Positions 46,529 to 55,524 of a stretch of 64,000 nucleotides of DNA are shown piece after piece; within the stretch, counting starts at the first letter, position 1; each line of letters begins with the position of its first letter. A model generated the notes under the pieces. That model was not told the origin of the DNA. It worked only from the letters and a program-made list of their open reading frames with translations, and did no database searches. Source of the DNA: Reichenbachiella agarivorans (GTDB lineage: Bacteria; Bacteroidota; Bacteroidia; Cytophagales; Cyclobacteriaceae); assembly GCF_025502585.1 (NCBI RefSeq), contig NZ_CP106679.1:601001-665000 (forward strand), written 5' to 3'. The position numbers and the translations under genes are program-made.

Positions 46529-47098
46529 CTACCTAATACTTCTTCTGATTCGACTCAAGGAAGACTGGGTAATACCTAAATAGGAAGCCAAGTAAGACAA
46601 TGGTACTTTATTAGCAAGGGCGGGGAATTTTTCAAGGAAAGCAAGATACTTGCTAGTAGCATCTTCGGATAGCATTGGACTTAATTTATTGACCTTTTCG
46701 ATAAGGGCTCTCTCTGTGATTTTAGCAATGATACCATCCCAAGGAATAATGGTAGATGAAAGCTCCTCCCAAGCTTCTGTCGTAAATATTAGAAGCTTAC
46801 AAGTTGATACGGCTTGGACATATTCGGATGAAGGAATTTTTTGATTGTAGCTATTGATGTCAACAGCAAAATTATGCTCCTCAATAAAATATTTTGTGAT
46901 CTCATCTCCCTTGCTGTTGTAATAACAGACGCGCAAAATGCCTTCGAGTATAAATGCAATTCGCTTAGGAGTTTTTCCAGCTTCGGAGAAATACTCATCC
47001 TTCTTCAACTCCAAGAAGGTTGTTTTCCTTGAAATTAAGTCAGCCTGCTGTTGATTGAGTTGACCAAACTGTAACAAATAATTGATTAGCGATTCCAT
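46529..47098 (-). CDS. Crp/Fnr-family transcriptional regulator (cassette B)
   Basis: 189 residues, clearly paralogous to the protein at 36048-36614: both have an N-terminal LLQFG/ILQFG segment, EYFSEAG[RK]TPK, ATS[RK]YL and SYLG[VI]TQ. The beta-roll spans about 15-115. The helix-turn-helix is SYLASYLGITQSSLSRIRRS. Its recognition helix reads TQSSLSRIRR where cassette A has TQQSLSRIRN. The ligand is unknown. The dehydrogenase follows, and the operators B1 and B2 precede the two genes. Confidence 0.88.
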   Translation of the reverse strand: MESLINYLLQFGQLNQQQADLISRKTTFLELKKDEYFSEAGKTPKRIAFILEGILRVCYYNSKGDEITKYFIEEHNFAVDINSYNQKIPSSEYVQAVSTCKLLIFTTEAWEELSSTIIPWDGIIAKITERALIEKVNKLSPMLSEDATSKYLAFLEKFPALANKVPLSYLASYLGITQSSLSRIRRSIR

Positions 47099-47103
47099 TG
47101 GAA

Positions 47104-47111
47104 CAAAAATG
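47104..47111 (-). promoter_or_regulatory. Candidate -7 element of the cassette B regulator
   Basis: CATTTTTG (47111..47104) fits TAnnTTTG in all but the first base. Operator B1 is centred 29.5 bp upstream, as at the two dehydrogenase genes. Only 5 nt separate it from the ATG, so the mRNA would be leaderless or nearly so. Confidence 0.4.
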
Positions 47112-47130
47112 TTTGTTAAAAATCAATGAT

Positions 47131-47150
47131 TTTTTGTCATATGACAAAAA
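47131..47150. promoter_or_regulatory. Operator B1, before the cassette B regulator
   Basis: TTTTTGTCATATGACAAAAA is a perfect 20-bp palindrome. Its core half-sites TTTGTCA match those of B2. Its centre is 42.5 bp from the regulator's ATG. Confidence 0.78.
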
Positions 47151-47234
47151 AAGCTGAATCTGGATTATATCTCTTCACCACAGCAGCAAAGGTATGAGCT
47201 AAAAGCTCGCACCAGCAAAGCGTAGCGCATTCAT

Positions 47235-49727
47235 TTAAAACTGCTCGTACAATTCTAGCAGCCTTTCGTCCTTCTCCTTCTCTTTTATTTCTTGAAGCAA
47301 CTGATCCACTCCTGCTACATCAGTGAGCAAAACAAGTCCCTGAAAGGCAGAAAGACGAACAAAATAGCTCGGATGATTCTGAGCGTAATTTGCATAAAAA
47401 TCGACTGCAGCTTTGCGCTTGTCATCTGGTGCATTGACGAGCTTCTCCGCATAGCTCTGCAAGAGGAAATACAGTCCCTCCTCATTTAAGTCTGGGGCTT
47501 TGTCCACAAACCACTGGTAAGATGCCTCGTCACCCTGTGTCAAATAATATTCAGACATAGCCAACACCATATTGACATTCGTCTCTTGAGAAAAAGATTG
47601 CAATTTTTCGGGAGTCAAAGGTTGTTGGTTTCTAAACCAATAGGTCAGTGCCGTGCTTTGTACCAAGAATGAAGGATCGTCCAGTGATTTTTTGATTCGC
47701 AGTATATTTTCCTCAAAATCCGTTTTGGCAAGATAAGCTACAACATAGCTGCGGACGTTAGACGACTCATGTACATAGGCCTTGTCTATCAGCTCTTGGT
47801 ATTTTTTTGGTTTGATCCCATTTTCCATCATGTAGTCTAGTGCAAACTGCTGAATGATATAATGTGAATCTTGTAGACCTTGTGTCAATATTGTTTGAAT
47901 TATTTTCTTGTCTTTGATATCTGGCAGTGCTTCCATCGCTTCCAGACGACTTTCAAAACTCTTGGAGTGTAGGATTTGGAAAGCATATTCCTCTGCTGAT
48001 TTGGCATGCATCACCTCTGCCAACAGCTGGCGCTCGCTATCAAAAACAACCAAATCTGGTTTCTTAGTCATAGGAAACTGATAGATCTCTACCGAATCCT
48101 CCAGTACAATCGGGTAGTTTTCGCTACTGCCATCTGACCATATCTCCATGAAAAGAGGCAGTCTGTACACAGGGGCTTCACTGCTTTGTACTTGCTGGAT
48201 GATCACACTCAAGGTGTCAGATTCGAACGTCTGACTCACGATGATCTCAGGATGCCCCGCAAAGAAGAACCACTGATCAAAAAACCAATTCAAATCCTCA
48301 CCTGAAACCTCTTCAAACGCCATTCTCAAATCAGCCAACTCAACTGACTTCAAAGCATTTGATGTTAGGTAATGATTCAATCCCACAAAAAACGCATCGT
48401 CACCCAGGTAGTTTCTCAACATGTGCAATACTGCGGCTCCCTTATTGTAGGAGTGACTGTCAAACATGTCTTCTTTGTCTTCATAATAAAACCGAATCAG
48501 GTCTTTGGCTTCTTCTGCGGCCTCTTCAAAATACTGGTCTCTGTCATTGAGCAGATTGAAATCAGCCTCGTCTATACCATATTTGTATTCATTCCACAGG
48601 TATTCGGAGTAGCTGGCAAAACCCTCGTTGAGTGTGAGGTTCGCCCAAGACTCGCAGGTCACATAGTCACCAAACCACTGGTGAAACAACTCATGGGCGA
48701 TGATGTCGTCCCAATTAAAATCCAACAATTCCTTCTCAGTGACTTGCAACCTCTCCATAAATACAGATGCAGTTGTGTTTTCCATCGCTCCTGAAACAAA
48801 ATCCCTCACGACTACTTGATCATATTTGGGCCAAGGGAAATCTACGCCTAGCTTTTCAGAAAAGAACTCCATCATCTCTGGTGTATTTCCAAATATTTTC
48901 TTTCCATCCTTTTCAAACCGCTTCTCTACGTGATAATTGACTGGAATATCTCTCCATGTATCATTGATCACTGCATATTCTCCTACTGACATCATGAACA
49001 GATACGGTGCATGTGGGATGTCCAATTTCCATGTATCTGTTCTCGTGCCGTCCGTATTATTTTTTTGATTGACCAATAGACCATTGGAAAGGGTGTTAAA
49101 CTTGTCTTCCACTGTGATCGAAATTTCCTGTGTGCAACGCTCGTTGGGCGCATCGATCGTAGGAAACCATACCGAACTTGCTTCTGTTTCGCCCTGTGTC
49201 CAGATCTGTTGAGGTTTCTTTGGGTCACCCCCATTCGCGTTGATGAAATACAAGCCTTTGTCTCCTGTGATCGCTTCACTACCTCCGGCTTCCAACTCAT
49301 TGGGTTTGGCAATGTATTCAATTACTATATCTAGCGTATCCTTTCTCTCGTAGACCTTGTCCAAGACAATATTCATTTCACGACCATCATATTCATACTT
49401 TAGGACTTTGAGTTTTCCTGATGACCCCAGCAATCCTACAGATTTAATCTCCATGCCCTTTGCATCCAGCGCCAATTCTGCTTGTGCATAGAAGTAAGGC
49501 TTCAATCTCAGCTGCGCCCTACCGATCAATTGCTCCTTTGCCCAATCAAACGACACATCCAATTGTGTATGAAGCAAATCAAAATACCGTGTTTTGGATG
49601 CTCGGTATTTGTACAATTCGACGGATTCACCCTCGAATTGGATCGAATCCTCAGTGCTTTGTGCTGAGGCAATCTGGTAAGACAATAAGGCGATCAGGGA
49701 TAAACCAAGGGCGAATAACTTTCTCAT
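47235..49727 (-). CDS. M1-family aminopeptidase, secreted
   Basis: Zinc aminopeptidase, 830 residues. A cleavable signal peptide (MRKLFALGLSLIALLSYQIA, then SAQ) is followed by the beta domain and the catalytic domain with GAMEN and HELFH (345-349) plus Glu368 in LNEGF. The C-terminal 270 residues are helical and HEAT-like (SFESRLEAMEALPDIKDKKI and later repeats). It is larger than, and distinct from, the lipoprotein M1 enzyme at 31.5 kb. It is probably periplasmic and involved in peptide breakdown. Confidence 0.93.
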   Translation of the reverse strand: MRKLFALGLSLIALLSYQIASAQSTEDSIQFEGESVELYKYRASKTRYFDLLHTQLDVSFDWAKEQLIGRAQLRLKPYFYAQAELALDAKGMEIKSVGLLGSSGKLKVLKYEYDGREMNIVLDKVYERKDTLDIVIEYIAKPNELEAGGSEAITGDKGLYFINANGGDPKKPQQIWTQGETEASSVWFPTIDAPNERCTQEISITVEDKFNTLSNGLLVNQKNNTDGTRTDTWKLDIPHAPYLFMMSVGEYAVINDTWRDIPVNYHVEKRFEKDGKKIFGNTPEMMEFFSEKLGVDFPWPKYDQVVVRDFVSGAMENTTASVFMERLQVTEKELLDFNWDDIIAHELFHQWFGDYVTCESWANLTLNEGFASYSEYLWNEYKYGIDEADFNLLNDRDQYFEEAAEEAKDLIRFYYEDKEDMFDSHSYNKGAAVLHMLRNYLGDDAFFVGLNHYLTSNALKSVELADLRMAFEEVSGEDLNWFFDQWFFFAGHPEIIVSQTFESDTLSVIIQQVQSSEAPVYRLPLFMEIWSDGSSENYPIVLEDSVEIYQFPMTKKPDLVVFDSERQLLAEVMHAKSAEEYAFQILHSKSFESRLEAMEALPDIKDKKIIQTILTQGLQDSHYIIQQFALDYMMENGIKPKKYQELIDKAYVHESSNVRSYVVAYLAKTDFEENILRIKKSLDDPSFLVQSTALTYWFRNQQPLTPEKLQSFSQETNVNMVLAMSEYYLTQGDEASYQWFVDKAPDLNEEGLYFLLQSYAEKLVNAPDDKRKAAVDFYANYAQNHPSYFVRLSAFQGLVLLTDVAGVDQLLQEIKEKEKDERLLELYEQF

Positions 49728-49860
49728 ATTTAATATGTTCGAGCCACAAAATGGCGTGATTAAATGTTGTCGGGGACGAATTTATATTATTCTGATCTAT
49801 CTACTGGAAGGATGAGTCAAGATAAAATTAGTACCGCGTCTTAGCGACAACAGAAGATAA

Positions 49861-49885
49861 GATCAAAGACGGGCAGTCTTTGATC
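49861..49885. other. Hairpin before the DUF2723 gene
   Basis: A perfect 10-bp stem (GATCAAAGAC with GTCTTTGATC) and a 5-nt loop, about 40 nt upstream of the start at 49924 and just before a -7-like TATTTTCG (49895-49902). It could be an operator-like palindrome or a leader structure. Confidence 0.4.
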
Positions 49886-49923
49886 AATAATTACTATTTT
49901 CGCCAGTCTAATTTTATAAATTC

Positions 49924-52872
49924 ATGATTGATTACAACAGACTTAACAACATAACCGGCTGGTTGATTTTCATAATAGCCACGACTGTTTATGCGCTTAC
50001 AGTAGAACCTACTGCCAGTTTCTGGGATTGCGGTGAGTTCATCGCTGTATCTTACAAACTCGAAGTACCTCACCCTCCAGGGGCACCTCTCTTCCTTTTG
50101 CTCGGCAGATTATTCTCCTTCTTTGCAGGTGGAGATGTCGAAAAAGTAGCCTACTGGATCAATATGGTCAGTGTATTGAGCAGTGGATTTACCATCCTAT
50201 TCTTGTTTTGGTCAATCACGCACATCGCGAAAAAACTAGTCCCATCAGAAGCCACGCTTACCAACTATCTCTTGATCATTGGTAGTGGTGTGATTGGAGC
50301 CCTTGCTTATACTTTTTCAGATTCTTTTTGGTTCTCAGCGGTTGAGGCAGAGGTATATGCGATGTCTTCGTTCTTCACGGCATTTGTTGTTTGGGCCATC
50401 CTCAAATGGGAAAACATCAAAGATCCTTCTGACGAAAACAGATGGATCATCATGATTGCCTACATGGTGGGTCTATCTATTGGAGTCCACTTGCTCAACT
50501 TGGTCACTTTGCCGGCTTTGGGTTTGATCTATTATTTCAAAAAGAGAGAAAAAGTAAGTACCAAAGGCATCATTGGTACATTGGCAGCAAGTGGAGCCAT
50601 TGTCATGATCATCATGAGTGGCGTGATTCCAGGATTACCAAGTATGGCCAGCGTTTTGGAGATTTTCTTTGTCAACAACCTTGGCTTACCATTTGGATCT
50701 GGTGTGGTTTTCTTTGCTCTTGTGTTCTTGGGAGGCCTTCTATATGGAATCATCTACTCTATCAAGCAAAACAAGTCGACACTCAATACCATTTTAGTGT
50801 CGTTTGCTTTCATTTTGATAGGTTATTCATCTTATTCACTGGTATTGATTCGATCCAACTACAACCCACCGATCGATGAAAACAACCCTGAGGACATCTT
50901 GAGTTACGTTTCTTACTTGAAGCGTGAACAATACGGCAGCAGACCATTGCTGCATGGTCAATACTTCACAGCAGAGCTGATCGGACAAGAAAAAGGTGAC
51001 GCTGTGTATAAAAAAGGTAAAGACAAATACGAAATCACGGATTACAAACTAGACTATGTCTATGATCCAGCTCAGACGACCATCCTGCCAAGAACCTACA
51101 GTTCTCAGCCAGGTCACGTACAGAAATACCGAGAGGTAATGGGACTGAAACAGGGAGAAAAACCGAGTTTCAGTGACAATATTTACTTTATGTTTAGGCA
51201 CCAACTCGGCACGATGTATTTCAGGTACTTCTTGTGGAATTTTGCAGGCCGTGCATCAGATATTCAAGGTGCCAATTGGTTAGGTATTGCAGATGCCCTC
51301 GAAAAGGTTCCTCAAACACTAGAAGAAAACAAAGGAAGAAACAAGTTCTTTATGATTCCCCTATTGCTAGGAGTGATTGGATTGATCTTCCAGTATTACA
51401 AAGACCCAAGGAACTTTGCTTTCGTGGCATTGCTCTTCTTCCTTACAGGGGCAGCCATTGTGCTCTATTTGAACTCCCCTCCGACCGAGCCTAGAGAGAG
51501 AGACTACATCTATGCGGGTTCCTATTATGCCTTTGCATTCTGGATTGGACTGGCAGTGATTCCGATCTTTAGTGGTCTATCTAAGGTAATCAAGGCTGGC
51601 AATGTTGCAGCAATTCTATCTATTCTGCTTTGCTTTTCTGCTCCAGCAATCATGGCTGCTGAAGGCTGGGATGATCACGACAGGTCAGACAGATATTTCT
51701 CAGTAGACTCAGCTAAGAACTTCTTGGCCTCATGCGAGGAAAACGCAGTGATATTCACAGGTGGAGACAATGATACTTTCCCTCTCTGGTATGTGCAGGA
51801 GGTCGAAGGTTTCCGTACAGACGTCAGAGTCATCGTACTCAGCTACTTCAACACTGACTGGTACATCGCACAAATGATGAGAGATGCTTACGAATCCAAG
51901 CCCTTGCCATTTGGTTTAACCTTGGACAACTATGCACAAGGTGGACTCAATGATTATTTACCTCTAGTGGAGAGACAAAATATCAAAGGTGGAATGATGA
52001 ACGCCGCGCAATTCTTGAACCTGATTTCGGATGAGCATCCTGCGCTACAGGTACCTACTTCGATCAGCAAGTACAACTCCGTACCAGCCAAGAATTTCTT
52101 CTTGGATGTGGATACTGCCAAAGTATTGGCCAACGGAATCGTACCAGAGCAATACAAAGATTTGCTCGTGGACAAGATGACTTGGAGTATGAAAGGTGGA
52201 GGATTGGAGAAAAAAGATTTGGCAATCCTTGACTTGATCGTCAACAACAACTGGGAGCGTCCGATCTATTTCAACAATACCTCAGCATCTAGTGTGAATT
52301 TCAATTTGAAGAAATACATGATGCAAGAAGGGAACGCCTTCCGTCTATTACCAGTAGAAAATCCCGCTGGTAACGAAATGCTCGTAGATACAGACAAGAT
52401 GTATGACAACATGATGAATAATTTCCACTGGAGAGAATTGAACAACCCAGAAGTATATTATTCTGAAGATTATAGAAATTTCATCCTCAATCACAGAGCG
52501 ACATTCAATACTTTGATCGACGCTTTACTCCTCGAAGGAGACAAAGAAAGAGCTAAAAGTGCCTTGATGAAATGTCTGGAAGTCATGCCAGATACGGCCA
52601 TCAGATACGATCACTTCAGTGTACAGCAGGTCAACTACCTGCTCGTCCTAGACGAAGAGGCGATGGCAATCGAAATGGCAGAAAAAATCGGGACTCGCTC
52701 AGACGAAATGCTAGCTTACATGTTTGAACACGGCATGAATGATCGATTCGAACTACAAAAGAATCTGATCTCACTCAGCGAGTTGGCAAGGACATTCAGA
52801 GCATCTGACAACAACGAGCTCGCGCAGAAATACGAAACTCTGTTCCGCAACTACTACGGAATGGTACAATAG
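49924..52872 (+). CDS. DUF2723-family membrane protein, predicted glycosyltransferase-like
   Basis: 982 residues. The N-terminal part carries the DUF2723 signature (EPTASFWDCGEFIAVSYKLE, then HPPGAPLFLLLGR) and about ten to twelve membrane helices up to residue 590. The C-terminal 390 residues are soluble and helical. The fold class resembles protein O-mannosyltransferases (GT-C type), with the conserved acidic motif DCGE near the first loop, so transfer of a lipid-linked sugar is possible but unproven. It stands alone, between divergent and convergent genes, and ends in a strong terminator. Confidence 0.85.
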   Translation: MIDYNRLNNITGWLIFIIATTVYALTVEPTASFWDCGEFIAVSYKLEVPHPPGAPLFLLLGRLFSFFAGGDVEKVAYWINMVSVLSSGFTILFLFWSITHIAKKLVPSEATLTNYLLIIGSGVIGALAYTFSDSFWFSAVEAEVYAMSSFFTAFVVWAILKWENIKDPSDENRWIIMIAYMVGLSIGVHLLNLVTLPALGLIYYFKKREKVSTKGIIGTLAASGAIVMIIMSGVIPGLPSMASVLEIFFVNNLGLPFGSGVVFFALVFLGGLLYGIIYSIKQNKSTLNTILVSFAFILIGYSSYSLVLIRSNYNPPIDENNPEDILSYVSYLKREQYGSRPLLHGQYFTAELIGQEKGDAVYKKGKDKYEITDYKLDYVYDPAQTTILPRTYSSQPGHVQKYREVMGLKQGEKPSFSDNIYFMFRHQLGTMYFRYFLWNFAGRASDIQGANWLGIADALEKVPQTLEENKGRNKFFMIPLLLGVIGLIFQYYKDPRNFAFVALLFFLTGAAIVLYLNSPPTEPRERDYIYAGSYYAFAFWIGLAVIPIFSGLSKVIKAGNVAAILSILLCFSAPAIMAAEGWDDHDRSDRYFSVDSAKNFLASCEENAVIFTGGDNDTFPLWYVQEVEGFRTDVRVIVLSYFNTDWYIAQMMRDAYESKPLPFGLTLDNYAQGGLNDYLPLVERQNIKGGMMNAAQFLNLISDEHPALQVPTSISKYNSVPAKNFFLDVDTAKVLANGIVPEQYKDLLVDKMTWSMKGGGLEKKDLAILDLIVNNNWERPIYFNNTSASSVNFNLKKYMMQEGNAFRLLPVENPAGNEMLVDTDKMYDNMMNNFHWRELNNPEVYYSEDYRNFILNHRATFNTLIDALLLEGDKERAKSALMKCLEVMPDTAIRYDHFSVQQVNYLLVLDEEAMAIEMAEKIGTRSDEMLAYMFEHGMNDRFELQKNLISLSELARTFRASDNNELAQKYETLFRNYYGMVQ

Positions 52873-52873
52873 A

Positions 52874-52917
52874 AAAAAGTCCATCGTCCATAGATCATGG
52901 ACGATGGACTTTTTCTT
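52874..52917 (+). terminator. Terminator after the DUF2723 gene
   Basis: An 18-bp stem (52874-52891 with 52897-52914, arm core GTCCATCGTCCAT) with a 5-nt loop ending in a T run on the plus strand, directly after the stop codon. The A run on the other side lets it serve the converging gene as well. Confidence 0.9.
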
Positions 52918-52994
52918 ATCTATATTAAAACTCCAGCCACAGCGGGAAGACTAATAACTTTCAAACTTTGTGCTTGACAAACTTTAAACTCTTC

Positions 52995-53387
52995 TTACTT
53001 TTTCAAGAATTTGTAGGCTTCTTTGAATTGGGATTGTTCATCCTCTATGATGAGAAAGTAGTATCCAGACGAAAAGGTTCTCAAATCTATTTTGTAGCGG
53101 TTCTTTCCCACTTCCTCGGCCTTCACATCTACGGTATTTCCTATCATGCTGTGAAGTTGAAAGACAACCTTCTTTAAAGTAGAATTGTCAATTTTTACAA
53201 TAATAAAATCTGTAGAGGGATTGGGGTAAACATCGATTTGATTGGTAACTTCAATGGCATCTGCAGCTACGTACATAGACGATTCGGATGCAGAAGCCAA
53301 GACTACTGCGTGATCAGCAACCTGTCCTTGTGTAACAAAGACAGTCGCATGTAGGATAAGACCTATTATGACTGCTTTTAACTCCAT
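52995..53387 (-). CDS. Small exported protein consisting mainly of a T9SS sorting domain
   Basis: 130 residues. A signal peptide (MELKAVIIGLILHATVFVTQ) is followed by about 30 linker residues and then a type A type IX secretion C-terminal domain (about 50-130): IDVYPNPSTDFIIVKI, GNTVDVKAEE, YKIDLRTFSSGYYFLIIED and a C-terminal basic end KFLKK. There is no other cargo domain. It may be a minimal T9SS substrate, a remnant of a larger protein or a regulator of the system. No T9SS gene lies nearby. Confidence 0.85.
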   Translation of the reverse strand: MELKAVIIGLILHATVFVTQGQVADHAVVLASASESSMYVAADAIEVTNQIDVYPNPSTDFIIVKIDNSTLKKVVFQLHSMIGNTVDVKAEEVGKNRYKIDLRTFSSGYYFLIIEDEQSQFKEAYKFLKK

Positions 53388-53528
53388 ATCGTTTACACCC
53401 TAAAAACACTGCTAAATCAACAACGAGAAAAAACTCGCTTTGGTTTGAATGAATATAATAATTAATTGTTAAAAACACGAAGTACTACTGAGCTAATTGG
53501 TCACAACATGCTAAAAAGCAAGTAATTA

Positions 53529-55055
53529 CTACCTGTTTTCAGGTATAGAACGGAGGGAAAAAGAAATATTGTCAATAATATCGGATGCAATCAACGATTG
53601 CTCCGCATGGGTACGAGCATAGATATCACCTGCCAATCCATGCACATAGCATGCTATCAAAACTGCCTCCAAACTGGAGTAGCCCTGACCCAAAAAGGAA
53701 GTAATCATTCCTGTCAATACATCACCACTACCTGCAGTCGCCATGCCTGGATTGCCTGTGCTATTGAAGAATACTGTACCATCAGGACAGGCAATTGTCG
53801 TATGAGCCCCTTTCACCAATACATAGATGCTGTATTGCTTGGCTAATGCTTTTTGTAAGTCCAATCTATGGTAATCATCCTGCCATTGACCTACCAGTCT
53901 TTTGAACTCTCCTGGATGTGGCGTGAGTACGCTATCCTTAGGGATGAATTCCAGCCAGCTAGGGTTTTGACTCAGGATATTGAGGGCATCTGCATCCAGT
54001 ACCATTGGTTGATTACTCGATTGGAGTACAGACAGCAAAGTCTCTGCTGTACTTGCATCCGTCCCAATACCAGGCCCTATACCAATAGCGTCAAAGGAAT
54101 CAATCGCTACATAACCCTCCATCCTTTCGTCTCCATCGCTGGTTATCACCAAAACCTCTGGCACACTGACTTGTACAATATCAACACCACAACGTGGAAC
54201 ACACATGGTCAGTAAGCCTGTCCCTGATCGCATACAAGCTTTAGCAGACAACACTGCCGCCCCCATCATCCCGTGACTACCTGCTACAATCAAACATCGA
54301 CCCGCCTCTCCCTTGTGTATATACTTACCTCGCGTACGTAATATGGACTGAATGAAACATCTGGTCAAAAAATAGGAATCTGAAGGTAGCCCAGCGATAA
54401 ATTGCCAATCCAAACCAATATCTACTATCTTTAATTCCCCTGTGAAAGTAGCATGGCTAGGTAACAATTGGGACAGTTTAGGAGACTGAAAAGTAATCGT
54501 ACGAGTGACCTGCATCACACTCCCTCCAATGAAAGTCTGACTGCAACCCAAACCCGATGCAATATCTACCGCAACAACCTCCTTTGCATCAGATTGATTG
54601 ATGTATTCTATTAGTTCCCCATAAAAACCGATAATTGGCCGAGAAAGTCCCGAACCAAAAATGGCATCTATGACCAGATCCTTCGACTCCAATACGGGAA
54701 AAGAAGCTGAATCTGTAAGGCTCCTAGGTGTCAATTGAGTTTGGACGAAACGATAGTTGATCGCAAAATCTGGTGATCCCTGATCTGGATCACCGATGAT
54801 GTAGACCTCAACCTGATAATTGTATGCAAGTAGCATTCTGGCGATTGCCAATCCATCTCCGCCATTGTTGCCTGTCCCACAAAAGACCTTGACAGGTCGA
54901 TCGACTCTGTATTTTGCCACAAACAAAGTGACAAAAGCCTCCGACGCACGCTCCATCAAATCAATAGAAGCAATCGGCTCAGACTGGATCGTACGCAAAT
55001 CAGCTTGACGGATTTGCTTAGCATCTAGGATTTTGAGGCAAAGATTGAGGTTCAT
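53529..55055 (-). CDS. nnr: Bifunctional NAD(P)H-hydrate epimerase / ADP-dependent NAD(P)HX dehydratase
   Basis: Repairs damaged NAD(P)H hydrates. 508 residues, two fused domains. The N-terminal epimerase (YjeF_N, about 1-220) shows VKVFCGTGNNGGDGLAIARM and DAIFGSGLSRP. The C-terminal dehydratase (about 230-500) has VAGSHGMMGAAVLSAKACMR, VLTPHPGEFKRLV and NPGMATAGSGDVLTGMITSF, the nucleotide-binding region. The fused form is the common bacterial type. It is monocistronic here. Confidence 0.95.
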   Translation of the reverse strand: MNLNLCLKILDAKQIRQADLRTIQSEPIASIDLMERASEAFVTLFVAKYRVDRPVKVFCGTGNNGGDGLAIARMLLAYNYQVEVYIIGDPDQGSPDFAINYRFVQTQLTPRSLTDSASFPVLESKDLVIDAIFGSGLSRPIIGFYGELIEYINQSDAKEVVAVDIASGLGCSQTFIGGSVMQVTRTITFQSPKLSQLLPSHATFTGELKIVDIGLDWQFIAGLPSDSYFLTRCFIQSILRTRGKYIHKGEAGRCLIVAGSHGMMGAAVLSAKACMRSGTGLLTMCVPRCGVDIVQVSVPEVLVITSDGDERMEGYVAIDSFDAIGIGPGIGTDASTAETLLSVLQSSNQPMVLDADALNILSQNPSWLEFIPKDSVLTPHPGEFKRLVGQWQDDYHRLDLQKALAKQYSIYVLVKGAHTTIACPDGTVFFNSTGNPGMATAGSGDVLTGMITSFLGQGYSSLEAVLIACYVHGLAGDIYARTHAEQSLIASDIIDNISFSLRSIPENR

Positions 55056-55229
55056 AGCGGGGTAACTTTTCAGAAACCAAGTTAGCGAAAATGAAGCTAT
55101 TAAATATTCTAATCAAGATCACATGTAATTAATGGTGATAACATGCGGTTCTTCCAATTCTTATTCATTAAAACACTTTAGTTATATTCACATTTCTCTA
55201 AATAGAATGACACTTAATTATCATAATAA

Positions 55230-55472
55230 ATGAGGATTCTTAATAAAAAATTGGCTCTCCTAGTTATAGTTATGGGAATGAGTTTTGGTGGTTTTTCTGT
55301 GTACAATCAGTCCTTGGCAGAAACTGATCAAGAAATAGAATGTATTGATGAAGCAGAATCAGAAAACATGGATTGTTGCAAAACCTGCAAAAAAGGAAAA
55401 GCCTGTGGAGACTCATGTATCAAGAAAGAATACACTTGTCACAAACCCAAAGGTTGTGCTTGCGATGGATAA
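55230..55472 (+). CDS. Small Cys-rich exported protein
   Basis: 80 residues. An N-terminal hydrophobic helix (about 8-25) acts as a signal peptide or anchor. The rest is acidic and then has nine Cys arranged as ECIDE, DCCKTCKKGKACGDSCI, TCHKPKGCACDG. The motif C-x2-C-x-KGKACGDSCI-...-GCAC recurs in short exported proteins of many Gram-negative bacteria; its role is unknown, with metal binding or disulfide packing possible. A long palindrome follows. Confidence 0.75.
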   Translation: MRILNKKLALLVIVMGMSFGGFSVYNQSLAETDQEIECIDEAESENMDCCKTCKKGKACGDSCIKKEYTCHKPKGCACDG

Positions 55473-55476
55473 CAAA

Positions 55477-55514
55477 TGTTTGATCGGATGGTGTTAACAC
55501 CATCCGATCAAACA
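55477..55514. terminator. Perfect 38-bp palindrome between convergent genes
   Basis: 19 bp and its exact inverse complement with no spacer (arm core GATCGGATGGTGTTA). It lies between the stop codon of the Cys-rich gene and that of nuoD, and probably serves as a bidirectional terminator, though neither side has a strong T run. Confidence 0.65.
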
Positions 55515-55524
55515 CTAAAATTCT

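Noticed and set aside
47150-47234. Terminator after the secreted M1 aminopeptidase
   Set aside because: Only a 5-bp stem (GAGCT with AGCTC) is visible and no T run follows.
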